This document shows, one piece after another, positions 45,247-58,105 of a DNA stretch of 64,000 nt. The position numbers were made by a program, and so were the translations under genes. The stretch is from contig NC_079147.1 in NCBI RefSeq assembly GCF_945859685.1, positions 144,856,645 to 144,920,644 on the forward strand, in the 5' to 3' direction. The stretch comes from Eupeodes corollae. Its lineage: Eukaryota; Arthropoda; Insecta; Diptera; Syrphidae. Position 1 is the stretch's first letter; every line of letters starts with the position of its first letter. The notes beneath the pieces are model-generated. The model worked only from the letters and a program-made list of their open reading frames with translations. It had not been told where the DNA came from and did not search any database.

Positions 45247-45309
45247 CTCCTTTAGACGAGTGTTCAAGGTCTTAATTTGGTTCTTGTATTCCTCTTCACG
45301 TTGGTTGGC
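45247..45309 (-). CDS. Tm1: Tropomyosin-1 exon 7a (muscle-like)
   Basis: The exon is 63 bp, phase 0 at both ends, acceptor AATAG|GCC, donor GAG|GTATTT. It encodes ANQREEEYKNQIKTLNTRLK followed by E, exactly as in the major fly Tm1 muscle protein. Core positions are a = E5, I12, L19 and d = A1, Y8, L15. It is the nearest of three exon 7 alternatives, 185 bp from exon 6. Confidence 0.94.
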
Positions 45310-45494
45310 CTATTTATATATATAAAAATCATAATAAGGAATTGAGTGCGTGGTTTTGATTTGCATATGGAACGTTTTTGAGATCGATAATATATGTATT
45401 TATACAAAAATGTGTATAAATTGAACTTTATAAAATTTTATTTTTAAATCAAGTAAGGATATATTAAAAACTTAAATAATATAAAGATACTGAC

Positions 45495-45570
45495 CTTCTC
45501 TTCTGAGACTTCGAGGGATTTCAAGTTGTTACCCACAACGCGGAGTTCTTCTTCAAGTTCCACGATTTTG
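45495..45570 (-). CDS. Tm1: Tropomyosin-1 exon 6 (constitutive)
   Basis: The exon is 76 bp, acceptor CAATAG|C, donor AAG|GTCAGT. It encodes KIVELEEELRVVGNNLKSLE then VSEEK, the family signature around VVGN.LKSLEVSEEK. A single copy is present, unlike vertebrate tropomyosins where exon 6 is the duplicated one. The donor phase is 0 and it feeds the three exon 7 copies downstream. Confidence 0.95.
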
Positions 45571-45984
45571 CTATTGTGTATAGAAAAACGGTTGTATTAG
45601 AATATATTTTGAATGAAGTTTATTTTAGAATAAATGTTTAGTAATTAAATTAATAAAATTTAAAAAAAGCTGCAATATAGAAATCGGATTAAAAAACAAA
45701 ACTTGCTCTCACAATCGGGTGAAATTTTCAAAGTTCAAGATATTATTTTTTATCATAAATTGAACTCCAAAGCAAAATTTTCATTATTCATATTGTACAC
45801 TGACATGGTCGTACATTTTGGAGATTTGAATCATTGAAGCCAAAGCTCGTATTTTTGAGCGGTGTAAGGGTCTCATAGTTTGATGTTTAAATTTTGAATC
45901 TTTAGGTTTATAATACATGGTCCGGCAGAGAGGTATATAAGATTTGAGGGAAACTGTATTGTTATAAGTGTGGGTATTATCGAG

Positions 45985-46310
45985 ATACCATTCCAGCCGT
46001 AATTGATTGCGCATAGTGTGTTTATTTACAGCACGTTCATTGAAACAGGCCGTTTGGTCATTGAAACACCAAATCAATTCCGAAATTATTTTAATATTAG
46101 CCGCAATGGTTATTGGGCCCACAAGATATTTATGAACAACCTTTCTACAGATCAAAGTCAGACAATAACGCAAGAAATCCAAGCAATTTCACGTCAAATG
46201 CTTCAGAGGAGTATGCGGAACTTCTCACAACGTCTGCAGGAGTGTATTGACTAAAATGGACAGCACTTGACTGATGTGATTTTTCGTACGTAATTAATAC
46301 TTTTAATATT
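45985..46310 (+). mobile_element. Transposase C-terminal remnant in a Tm1 intron
   Basis: Plus-strand frames give IGPTRYL/VYL-like words, then TQEIQAISRQMLQRSMRNFS and QRLQECID followed by NGQHLTDVIF after a stop. This is the usual C-terminal helix and GGH(F/L).D.IF ending of mariner-related DDE transposases. May pair with the N-terminal piece type seen at 31490. Confidence 0.5.
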
Positions 46311-47503
46311 ATATTTGGGTTTTGGTGAGAAAATGAACATTTTCCAATCGTCCATACCTCGCTGCCAGACCATGTATATTTATGTACAGAATATGATACT
46401 CAGAATTTTAAGGTTCATTCAAATAAGATGTCAATTCAACAAATAAAGTTTTTCAATTCGGATTATTTTTGAAGAAAAAGGCAACTCACCGAAAGTCGAA
46501 TTTGTATTAGGAATTACATTTCTAGTTCCTTTACATTTTTGCAGGCAAAATAAAGGCCTTATTATTGTTTTTTTTTTTTCAAAATGCCTAGGACAATGCA
46601 TTGATCGTAAGTGTCAAGATCCATGAGCAGAGCTTCAAAATATAAAATCATGGATTTAGGTGAGGTAAGAATACGTGATGGATCAGAAATAGCCAAAACA
46701 TCTCGCTCGAATCTATTGTGCTATTCATAGAATTTAAAAGGAATTGAATTGGTGAGGGAGACGTTGGAAGTTTAAGGTTGGTGGTACCTTTTTGAACCAT
46801 TCTGAATTTTAGGAAATTTTTAAGAATTCAGGGACAAAAAAGAGAGCACCTAGGTAGGCTGGGACATTAACGAAGGAATTGAGATGTAAACTCCTTTACT
46901 CTCTACATAAACCACATAAGATAATACCAATTCTTTGAAGTTTGGCAAAAAGGTCTTAAGTCAGAAACTAGTTTGAACTTAAGACTATAATAACAAAACA
47001 AATATGAAGTTCTCTGCTTTATTGCCTTAAGACCAAAATAATACGATATTTAGCAGTTTAGGGCTAAAGTTTTTTTGTATTAAATGAAAGAAACAAAAAG
47101 GTAGCCATTAGCGGCAAACAATTCTTTTCATGTGGGTTTTCATTAAGTTGCGAATCGTTATAATACCAATCCAAAAGGTACGGTTGTAGTCTGCTATATT
47201 TTTCGTTCTTATAAATGTATGGTTATAGAGTTATGAATCGATGGCTATTTTGAGTTCTCTGTGTTGGATAAGAAAATAAAGCTTCCGGAATGAATCAGAG
47301 ACAAAACTAGAATAATTTCCTTTAAGGATATTTGTGTTTTTATTATCTGGGTATACAATATTGCAGCTCTCTTAAAATAATGTAGTTAACACATTTAAAG
47401 TAGTTTTTTTTTTAATTATATTTATTTTAAATAAACACAACAAATTGTGCAATGGTTTTAAGTTAGTAGAAAAACAAAAAAAAATGCAATTAAACAAACA
47501 AAC

Positions 47504-47574
47504 CTTTCGCCAAGCTCAGCTTTCTCCTCGGAACGTTCCAAATCCTGTTCCATGAGGACTAGTTTTCTTGCAAC
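47504..47574 (-). CDS. Tm1: Tropomyosin-1 exon 5, alternative (5b)
   Basis: The exon is 71 bp, colinear with 5a. It reads VARKLVLMEQDLERSEEKAE, LGE and a split codon that becomes Ser with exon 6 (GES KIVEL). Acceptor AAAAAAAG|GTT has essentially no pyrimidine tract; donor is GAAAG|GTTTGT. Including 5a and 5b together would shift the frame (71 mod 3 = 2), so one must be skipped. The substitutions (AMVEA to VLMEQ, RAEER to RSEEK) keep the heptad positions. Confidence 0.92.
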
Positions 47575-47954
47575 CTTTTTTTATTTGGCATTTGCATTAA
47601 TTCGTTGTTTTATTTATTGTTTAGTTAGCATATCAAACAACACAACAAACAAGCGCAAAATATTTTAGCAAACATTTTTTTTTTGGTTTTGGATTTGGGA
47701 AAGACAACAAAATGAATATTATTAATTATTTATTTTTAATAGGGAAAAATATATTTTTATTGTTATAGCATGCGCTGAAAAAAACTCTCTTGAAAACTAT
47801 CTAGCTAAATCTTTGAATTTAAAATATATTGAATTAATTTGTGTGATATTAGTTAATATTAGAAAAAAATATATATAAATAAAATAAATATAAAAATCGC
47901 AGACACACATTATTAAAAGATCATCATACAGATGAATTTTATTTGATAACATAC

Positions 47955-48025
47955 TTTTCTCCCAACTCGGCACGTTCCTCTGCGCGCTCAAGATCAGCTT
48001 CAACCATGGCCAATTTACGGGCAAC
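47955..48025 (-). CDS. Tm1: Tropomyosin-1 exon 5, muscle-like alternative (5a)
   Basis: The exon is 71 bp, donor GAAAA|GTATGT. It encodes VARKLAMVEADLERAEERAE, LGE and a split codon that becomes Asn when joined to exon 6, giving the GENKIVELEEE junction of muscle Tm1. The acceptor AATAAAG is preceded by a purine-rich rather than pyrimidine-rich tract, so it is a weak site. Its partner 5b lies 380 bp downstream and has the same length and phases. Confidence 0.93.
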
Positions 48026-48739
48026 CTTTATTTTTCGAATAATTAATAAAATGGTAAATTTAAAATTTTTGATTTCTTCTTGATTGAATCCATTAGAGAA
48101 AATCACACAAAAAACAAGCAAACACACGCAAAATTAATGGCATTGTAAAATTTGAAGCAGCGTTTTTGATGATAAATAGTAGTTTTTATAAAGTTTTTGA
48201 AAATCAATTTTGTAATTAAGATGCTTTTTTACCATTTTACACTGTGAACATAATTTCTGCTTCTTTTATGATGGTGTATATACTGAGATCGTTGAATTCA
48301 GCTTGATGATTCAGTTGATGTGATTGTGTAACACGGCGGAATCTTGACAAAATTATGTGATAACTTTTTTTGAGAGGAAAATTGATCTAGACTAAAATTT
48401 TATGACAATTTGTTTACGTTTGAAAATCAGGAATCTTGCATTTTTAATTTTTTATAGGCATCTCTTTCTCTTATTGCTTTTAATTTATAAATAATCTATA
48501 ATATTATCAATTTACTGTGGTTGCTTCCATCATTTTTAAGCTAATTAGTCATTTTTTAACTTTCTTAATACTTTTTGGAACTTCACATTTTCTAAAATAG
48601 ATCAGATCTTTCCATATCAGAAGATTGATCTCCTGATTAAAAATATTAATTAAATTATAATTTTTTCTTTTTGAAAGTATGTCGGTTATGGAAACTAAAA
48701 TATTGCCATCACTTCATATATCTAAGCCTAAGTATAAAA

Positions 48740-49560
48740 ATGTGCCAATAAGAAAATTTAATGTCTCACGTCATTGGCCAGGGTATGTTGGAGATTTCTT
48801 TTAAAAAAAGGACCCTTAACGGGGCCAGAGCTTTATTGATCAAATCAAAAGAGAATGGCAAAAGATCAAAACCTTGGAATACACTTTCCAGACTAAGATA
48901 GGTTAAACTGCTATTTAGGAAAGTGCTATCTGTAGGTTCTATAATGAGCTTAAGTTAGGTTAGCTTGATGGGATGGCGATTGATGACGTACTCAGATCAA
49001 TGTCTATCCATTGTGATACCCTGGATTATTGAAGTTTCCTTAAAAAGTAATTAAACCTATCATATTAGCAGTTTTCTTGTTCTAGCCATTTAGAGGCTTT
49101 GATGAAGCATAATGGGCTGCTTATTGAAATATCTTCAAGTTCTTCAAGTTTATTGAAGATATGTCTACTTAAGAATTTGTTTCTAGTATGGCAGAGTGGA
49201 ATGTATCTTCTTGTTCTTCCTCATAACTGCATCCTAAGGTTATGTCATCGCTAGCAAGGTGCATTATCTTTATATGGCAAAAACTTTTTGTCTAGGTGCA
49301 TAATCGATTGGGATTTGGTTTTGTCGAAATTTGGCCCATTGCTTCCTTTCTGAGGCACAGTTTTAAAGGCTTTTCCCTATTTTATTGGTTTCTTGAAGTA
49401 TGTTATTGCCAATTATGCGTAAATTTGCATTGGTTCAGTGTTGTAGCAAGCCTTACCAGCTCTTCAGCTTTCTCATTCTCAGGTACACCGCTGTAACCTG
49501 GTACCCAACAGAAACTTATGTTATGCTGGGATCTAGTTTAATTTAATGACATCATTTACT
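48740..49560 (-). mobile_element. LINE fragment with RNase H domain remnant
   Basis: Minus strand near 49500-49440: WVPGYSGVPENEKAEELVRL with LATTLNQ, the third part of an RNase H domain (VPGHSG..GNE.AD.LAR). Decayed downstream sequence follows to about 48750. RNase H is carried by I, R1-like and Loa clade LINEs, so this is a different family from the jockey-like copies. Confidence 0.65.
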
Positions 49561-50049
49561 ATTTCGAAGGTAACTTCTTTCAAAATACCCCAGCTACTAA
49601 GGTTCTTCAAAAGGTTTCATAAAATACCCCAGTTACTAAAGTTCTTCAAAAGGAAGTACATAATTGAAAATGCACACGGTAAAATGAGTATTGGTATCCA
49701 GTCCCCTAGGGAACACAATTAGTCGCATTATTCTTTCATAAATCAATTCAACAGATGAGAAATTTTATCAGACAAATTATTTCATTCAATTAAATTTTCT
49801 TTTTCCTAAAATTGATTCTCATTTAACTCAGATGGAATTTATCTCAAGATCTAGATTTTTGGGGTTCAGACGTGACTATTCAGACAAATATGCGATTATA
49901 GAAAATAATGTAATATTCAAATTCCAGTACTTAGCCTTAACATAAATAAATTACCTGGTACAACAGCTCGTAAAGAAACTACAACTTTAAATCCTACGAG
50001 ACCTACGGTTTGTATGTCCTATCCGATTGGCTTGGCATGTGTATACTTG

Positions 50050-50205
50050 AGAAATCGTTCTCATGAAAATAATTACTTTTGGAGAAATTGTCAATTTCTC
50101 CCAAGAGTCAGTACCCGTGAAAAAAAAAACTTTTAGATATTGAACGCAAGACCTCAGGCAGTCTGACAATCCTTCGCATTAACCATCACGCCACGAGTAT
50201 ACTGC
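50050..50205 (-). repeat. tRNA-derived SINE, reverse orientation, in the 11.7-kb Tm1 intron
   Basis: In reverse: AGTATACTCGTGGCGTGATG, GGTTAATGCGAAGGATTGTC (A box region), then GTACTGACTCTTGGGAGAAA and TTGACAATTTCTCCAAAAGT. B box degraded (CTTGCGTTCAAT). Confidence 0.65.
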
Positions 50206-50784
50206 TAAACTTTAAGAGCAATGTTATTCCAAACGCAGTAACCATAAGGTATGAATAAGTAAGCGAATTGTGAATAGTTTTAAAAACGCAAACAAACCAT
50301 TACCTACAATTTGACACACATCTGGTTGCGAAAGCTCAAGCTCGTGCGTAAACGAACAAATTAATACGTGGTGAAAAGATGCTCATATGCCTCATTATTC
50401 TATGAAATTATGTTACAAGTAGAACTAACTACCGGTCATAGACAAGACGACATGGAATTATTTTTATTAAGAACACGAACTGAGTTTTCTGAGAGAACAG
50501 CTTTTTAAAAATCACATCACTTGCCACGTTCAGGTAAATATCAATAGATATCTGGATTGGCTTGTTGTTTTAAGCCCTTGGAAAAAAAAATAGCTAAGTT
50601 AAGAAACATAATCTCAAGCTATTTAAACGTTTAAAAACAGATGACGGGAAAATAGTGGGCCAAGTAAAAGTCTTACTGAATCTGAGACTTAATTTTAGTC
50701 ATTGGATAGAAACTGGTGCTACTCATATAGAATTTGGTAGCCCTATAAAGTTAGAAACGACAAAAAAAAACTGAAAAATTTACA

Positions 50785-50945
50785 GCAAAGCAAGTTTCTA
50801 GTATCTGATTGGCCAGCTGGCAAACCATTGCCTTCAATTAACTAACCCCATCAGAAAGTTGACTGAAAAGTTTGTCAAGGAAAATTTTCCTAACAATCAA
50901 GTCAAGTCCGTCAAAATGACAGCTGATAATGTTTTTTTTCAATTG
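50785..50945 (+). mobile_element. MITE fragment
   Basis: Matches the left interior of the family at 9366-9912 (GCAAGTTTCTAGTATCTGAT, TGGCCAGCTGGCAAA, AATGACAGCTGATAATG). Both termini are missing. Confidence 0.65.
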
Positions 50946-53900
50946 CAAATGAATGAAAAGGAAGACTTAAAAGTACTTAGGGAACAAAATTTGTCCGAAT
51001 CTGAAAAACAAATAATGCTTCTGGAGTTGGTTTGGGGACATTGAATAGCTGTCGAACATAAAAGAAATGATTTTGGCATGATTACACCTAAAGCAGCTTT
51101 TCGAAACTAAAAAACCAATGGCATCGCCTGAAAAAAAACGTTGCTCGTAAATGCGCAGTGGCAAGCCAAGCCAAGTAATCGTTTATTTTCAATATTTATC
51201 AAATCAATGAAAACTATTGCTGTTTCGCATCAATAACTCACATACAATTATGGTCGGCGATGTCAAAGCGATTATTGGACGGAATCACATCAATATCATG
51301 TCCAGCAGAATATCTTCATCAATATTCAAGTTATTGATATTAAAAGTGACATTATTGTTTGTTTAACTCGCACCAAAAAATTTGATTTTTGTATATTAAA
51401 AACAGCTTAAAAATACTCTCTATATAGTTACTCTCTTATAGTTAGACTCCAGGGTATCGTTTTAGGGGTCAATTATGGCTATCATTGGTTTTCATCATTG
51501 AAACTAATCATTGGATATTGTTTTTGGCCGATTGGTTATAGTTTTTATTGAAAATTAGACATTAGACACACATTTCCTTATTGGAATCAAGTGTTTTCTT
51601 GATTGATTGATTGATAGTTGATCACTTCAAGTAAAAATGACAGGTGGGAGTACAAAGAAAATGGAACACTTTCAGTAAACCGATTTTGTTCATTGAAAAC
51701 GATTTCATCATTGAAAAACTAAAAAAATGAACTAAAAGAAAAGTTCTGCGTTAAATTCAACAACTTCAGCTTCATTTTGACGCCAAATATTACAAATTTT
51801 ACTCTCTTAATCGCTTTTTAATCTCAAAACCAAATTTTTAATGGTGGAAATCAATGATATCTGTAACTGGGCCCCCTAAAATGCGTTTAATTAAATAACA
51901 ATAACTGGAGGGCTATTAATATGCCACCTAAATATGTGTCTTTTAGGAATTTAGTGTTAAAACCTCAATTCTAGCTAAAAAAATGTATGAATTTTCTTCC
52001 GTCAGCTTTTCTACAGTTTTACAAATCAAACAAATCTTTCGTGTTCGGAACTAACCTTACCAAAAGTTATATTATAACTTTTATAAGGACCTAATACTAA
52101 ATAGTAACCAAGTCTTTTTGTAAGCTTTAAACTGAATTCCTAGAGAAGTGGCCAGATGTGTTCAAATACTGATTTATAGGTATAAATGCAAATTGATTGG
52201 TGCTCCACCCAGTTAAATTCTTTTTAAGAACCTATAAGTGTATAAGTGTCTCCTTCGAATATGCCCTTAAAAAAATATTTACCATATGTGAATCCAATTA
52301 AAAGTTTATTAAGTCAGGTCAACCATAAAAATATTATGTACGCGTATCTAATTTGTAAGTGATATATAATTATTAATAACCAATCACAAAGAAAAAATCC
52401 AATGCCATTGCTTCAAAACTAATTTAAAAATGTATTGTCATTAAAAATATCGAACTGGACAAAAACTCTAAAACGACCTTCCTCTGAACATCCGGTGGGT
52501 GTTTAAAAAACCTATACTATACATGCTGTACTCCCTGTACGTGTCCAGAGAAAGAGAAGGGTAATAAATATCAGAAATTTACCAGAGCATAAAACGTTTG
52601 ATTAAACAACGTTTGAGTTGTCGTCGTTTCTATGTGTGCTTCTAGAATATCTAATTAATATCATCACCATTCGTCACCATATACAGATAAATTGTTTCGC
52701 TTTCATTACATAATTTAATTAAAGTTTTTGATAAGTTGAAATTATAATATGCATGTGCCCTTAAGAGCACAAATTACTGCACATAAATCTAAATATGTTA
52801 ATAATACATATTTAAACAAAAATTATGTTATGTTACATATACATACTCTTGGCGCCTTATTTGTTTTAAATTCATTTAATTCTCAAATTAAATTTAATTT
52901 ATTTAAGGCATTTCTAAATGAGACAACAGAGTTATGTTCTTATTTTTATCTTGCATAATAAATTAATTCTATTAAAAAGACAAAAAAAACTAATACGGAT
53001 AGAAGTACTTATATAGTTGACATGTCTGTCTGTCTGTGCTTGACAATTTGTTTGGTTTGGTCACGCCCACACAATAATTAAATAGATACAAATACCTACT
53101 ACCTATGTAGAAGATATTTTATTTTACTGATTAACAAATAGAAAATAGTAAAAATGGAAATAGAGTTTGCATTAGTTTGTTCTATTATCGGACAATTGTG
53201 TAATACTTTGGAAAATTTAATCGAAATGCGTAACAATTGTCAATATAATGTGAATACTACAGACATAGATACATATATAATGTACACCTAATAAGGAAGT
53301 TGTACATAGATACATTAATACATCACAAATAAAATACAAAAACACCTGTGATAAAAGAAGGAAATTTGCAAATGAGCAAATGAAGCAGACGTTTTCAGCT
53401 GTTGTAGAGCTTTTTTTGATTGTTTTCATCAAAATTTAAGAGCTTTTTAGTATCAATATTTTCTTATCAAATAGACACACATGAAGACCTGTTAAGTGGT
53501 TTTGCTTCCTGAAGAACAAAATTTATATACTCTTCAACAAAATGCTGTACAATACAAAATAATACAGGTAGCTACTAAATTTTTTGAAGTATCTAAGTTT
53601 CAATTCTCAAATTCATACAGGTAGCTAATACATTTCTTGGAGTATCTAGGTTTGAATTCACAATCACTTTGAAAGTCAGAAGATAGTCAATGAATTCTAC
53701 GAAGCAAGTGAGTTAACCATTTTCTTATCTCAAGTTAGTTGTCTGAAGTGTTTCAAACGTTAACGCTTTTGAGAAATATCTTCACAGAGTCCTAACGTTA
53801 GAACCGGTACTAGTCGTACAATTAATACTAAAATCGATATCAACCCATTTCTTCAGACAAGTACCAAAGGCCCTAGTCCTTTATCAATTTGGAATCGTGC

Positions 53901-56900
53901 ATTAATAAGGAATCATTTCTAAGCAACAATTCAAAAAAGCTTGGACCTGGTTATCATATCAGTCATTGGTACGCAAGTTTGGATCAACATTAATTTCATC
54001 ACAGCAGTACTAAGCTACAATCCCTTCAAATAGATATTTTCTGGTACTGCAAAATTGATAGCCTAGGACCTAACACTGGAATCAAAGCAAAAGATTTCAT
54101 CCAATTTGGTATTTATTTAGAAAAAAGTAATAAGGGTGTTTGTTTGATTGTTTTTAATTCTATTTTCTGTTTTTGTAACACAAATATTTTTTAATCTCCT
54201 CTTCAGATAATTTATTTTCAAGATTTTAATAATATAAAATTAATAATTGGGGTGATGTTGAGTCTTTTCGAAGTTCTATAAAAACTACCTTTTCAATTTG
54301 TTCTTCATTTGGCAACGAATGAAGTACAACAACAGCAGATGTTACTTGGGTTAGGTTAGGTTAGGGTGGCTGTTGACTAGAAACCAACACATTTAGACCA
54401 ATAGTTTGTCCGTTGTGATATCACATGGATCTGAAGATCTACTTTACTCGTTGAACCAGTTAGATTTAGCCATTTGAGACAATAGATGTTTGAACTTTTT
54501 AGATCAATATGATCATTGTAGTAAAAGTCTCCAAAGTGGAGTGTTTTTGTCTTTGTGATAGGGCAGGACATGTTGTGCAATCTACCAATGGAAAAGAGTT
54601 GCGTAGAACGTTAAGCATTGGCCAAATTAGGTATATTGCTTTTGTTATGGTAGCATTCTAAAAAAAAAAGTTGTTCCATTTTTTGCAAGTTGTAAGTTAA
54701 CATTTTAACGAATATTAGAACAAATCTGTTGTCATGGCGCATCTTTAAAACGCAAAAAAATATAATTCCATTAAACGAAATAAAGATCAAAATTAAATTA
54801 ATAATGCAAAAATATGCTGCCAAGGAACAACATTGTTTCGAATTATTGTTTAGCAGGATTTAAAATGTTTGTATTAAGTTTGACATTTTGGTATATTTTT
54901 CTAAAGTTCAAATATCGAACAAATACAAATACAATTTTTGAAATGTCAACTCAGAGTTAAAATGGCCAGTTTTAGACATATTAACTTCTAGTTCTCATTT
55001 GTAAAGTTAGTGATGTGTAGAAATGTTACTAGTCACTAGTTTTTTGTATCAGACTTATTACTTTGCTTAGCCAGACTGTGTATTAGGACAGCTTAGAACT
55101 AATGTAAAAAAAATAGGCGTAAAAGTCTATTAACAACTCAGATAGTGTACTTGCAAGGCTTCAATAATGACTAAAGGAATCGCAGTAATATCTGATATAA
55201 TTTATAAGCATGCAATAAAACAAACAACTCTATTTTTAATTAAAAAATATTGTAACGTTTTTAGAAATCTTGGGCAGTTTTGGATGCACTAGAATATTGA
55301 ATGAATTATTTGTCTTCTAATTTAGAGATATGTAGACAGCATTATTTTCTAAATATTCCTGCTCTGAGCAACAAAAAATACTGTTTTTTGGCTTTTTTTC
55401 TCCAGATCAGTTATAAATCAGCAAACTCTGTAATTTTAATTTTGTGTATCTATACCTAAAAGAACTGTCGATTTTTATTTTTTAAATGTAATTAACATCC
55501 AATGTCCTATTTTATCTTCCACAAAGCTGCATCAAGTATTAAAACTTATTTGGCCTCCTTTTTGTTGTTATTTGTTTATTAAATTCTTTTAAATAAGTAA
55601 TTGGGTACTTTTAATACTTAAGATACAAGGTTCTTGGCATGGACCTTAGCACTATTTATTCGGATTAAAAAAAGACACAATTCAATAAAATTTAGGAGTT
55701 TCATTGTGGCATAAAGTTTTTAAACAACACATATTTCTGATTTTATTGTTGATTTAAATATGATGGTTCACTTTTTTGTGAATAATTAAAATTATAAAAA
55801 CAATCTTTTCTACTACTCCTATACACGCACTATCATCATAGCTTTGGCTAGAAATATAGATAAAACCTCCTAGAAAAACTCTCATGAAGGTAGGGCATAT
55901 CCATTTGATTTTGAACTCGGATTTTACTTTCCAACCTAAACACGCAAACATGAAAAGTTGAATATTACTAATTTAACAACTGAAACAATTGTTGTCAAAA
56001 GTACTTTGATTATTGACAAGTTCGTTCTCCTAATTACATGAAAATTCTTGGTAAGACCAACTGTAAGAATTCAAAAATGTATGATGTTTTGTTTTTGTTG
56101 TCCCCTTTTACTTTCATTAAGAATTTTAATCAAAATTCACTTCTTACAGTGGTCGACATGTCTTTGCAAACGGGTATTTTTGAAATGGTAGCAGGTAGTT
56201 AAAATCAAAGTTCAGATTCGAAATTAGCACAAAAAATGAACTCCAAAAGTAAAATACTAATGGATTTAAAATGTATCTCGAAGACAAAGATTTTTACTTT
56301 GAAAAATCATCCTACAATTTATTGTTAAGAGATATGCACATTTTCAAACCTGTGGAAAAATTTAAGGCAAGATTTGAATTCATGACAACTAAACCCTTTA
56401 AAAAAGATTTCTTTTGTTTGTGCTACAGAAAAAACATTTAATTTTGTTGATATAAACAACACCATTTGATTGGTCTAAATATTTTGTTATGATCCATGTT
56501 TTGTTATGCTACAATTTTAAAATATGATTTTTTTTTTGGTTCTTATTTATTTATTCTGTTTTTACGGTGTCCTTAAATTTTAAATTTTTGATTAATTATT
56601 CGCTGCTAATAAGTTTTTTGATCTGTAAGGCCTAGGTAAATAATTTGTCAGATATAAAAAGCTGATCTTCATACCAAGTTCAATATTATTTTCGACTGAA
56701 ATTCGACGATGACTTCAAAAAGTATCCTTGCAGTAAAAGTGACCTAAAAACGTATTTCGTGTTTGTGCTCGTACAAAAAGTACACCTACAACATTTTTAA
56801 TATTTTTTTCATAAAATATTTTCTACATACCTAAAGTAGTTGTTGAAAATTTCTGATTTGTTTATGTATAAAATGGTTCACTCAAGCTCATGTTCGACCA

Positions 56901-57167
56901 AAAGATAGGGAATGGCGATTGTCTATTATATGTTTCCAATCATAGTCAGTATATGTCGGTACTATACAAACCCGTCGTTAATTTGTTTGTATGTTCTGAA
57001 TGAATACTTTTTATTTATTTAAGAGGATAGTCATAGCTATCATTGGGTTCCATGATTGAAACTAACATTTTACAGCGATCATTGAAAAAAAGGTCAAAAA
57101 AGGTCATTATTTAATTCCACTGGAGACTTTTTTTGACGGAAATCTGTAATTAAAATTGTACAAAATT
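50946..57167. other. Tm1: Tm1 intron between exons 4 and 5, AT-rich, old repeats
   Basis: No exon recognised. Locally duplicated text: ATGGCTATCATTGG-type words at 51475 and 57035; AGGTAGCTA.TA.ATTT..TTG.AGTATCTA words at 53568 and 53620; GGGTTAGGTTAGGTTAGGG at 54350-54367, which resembles a LINE tail. Confidence 0.3.
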
Positions 57168-57512
57168 GGAAAGGTTCAGACGACATAAGGGACTCAAGGC
57201 AAGTTTATGGTATCTGTTTGGCAACTTTATTGGAAAGTTAACTTAAAAGTTAGCCAAGAAAAATCTCGCTTACAATCAAGTCAAGTCTATTAATGTATGC
57301 CAAAATGTAAGCTGATCATGTTATTTCTTTATTCAACTGAAAGCTGGACTTTATTACTTTGTGATTTATGTATTTATAAAGTACACATTTTTATTGAAAA
57401 TTTAGTATAAAAGGAGTTTTTTGTTGAAAATAATGTTATAAATTAATAAGGTTATAAATTAATTAAAACCCAAAATTTAACTACCTGCCTTGGTCTTTAC
57501 TGAACCTGTCAA
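57168..57512 (+). mobile_element. MITE copy, internally shortened
   Basis: Begins GGAAAGGTTCAGACGACATA (AGGGACTC) and ends TTGGTCTTTACTGAACCTGTC; inside, AAGAAAAATCTCGCTTACAA and ATTCAACTGAAAGCTGGACT match the family at 9366-9912. About 345 bp against 547 bp for full copies. Confidence 0.65.
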
Positions 57513-57919
57513 TTGAAGTCCATATCAGTGGAACAATTCCATTAATTTTTTGACATGTTCATGAAAATGATTTTCCATCACGAAAATAGAAAAATACATT
57601 TTTAGCAGAGAAATAATTGTGCAAATAAAATGTTTTCAAATTTCAAATACATCAGCACATAATTTGAGTTTCTGACAAAAGGATAAAATGTCAATTCAGA
57701 CATTTTACCGGATTAATTTCAATGCTGGAATTTAAGTTTCAGAAGTTCGTAAAGAACATAACGTTGCAAACAAAAAAAGCAATAGAGATCCTGCAAGTAA
57801 TAAAATTACTTAAGTTAAGACCTATTCAAGTTTTTTTAAGGAACTTTCTAAATAATTTCTTTTTAAGAAATAAAGAAATAATGATCATCTGGGCTAAAAT
57901 ATATGCAATAATTTAGGCA

Positions 57920-58105
57920 TATCAGGAATTCAATTCCTAGCTAGAAACTTTTAAGAATTCGTAAAAACGGTATCACGAAATCTGTGCATAATATAGAATT
58001 GAAGAGATTTTGCACTACGAACGTATTTGGTAATAGTTTTTTTCGGGATTCGTAAAAGTTTCCGATTACGACGGAATTCGTGATAGGGCTAAATAATTCA
58101 TAAAT
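57920..58105. repeat. Small inverted-repeat element (second MITE family)
   Basis: Left TTTAGGCATATCAGGAATTC and, reversed from the right, TTTAGCCCTATCACGAATTC are imperfect terminal inverted repeats; the similarity continues through AGAAACTTTTAAGAATTCGT against GGAAACTTTTACGAATCCCG. Related text occurs at 32440-32575 and at the right window edge (63910-64000). Confidence 0.6.

Noticed and set aside
45784..46182. 132-codon ORF on the minus strand
   Set aside because: It overlaps a decayed transposase that makes sense on the plus strand; the minus frame is a shadow.
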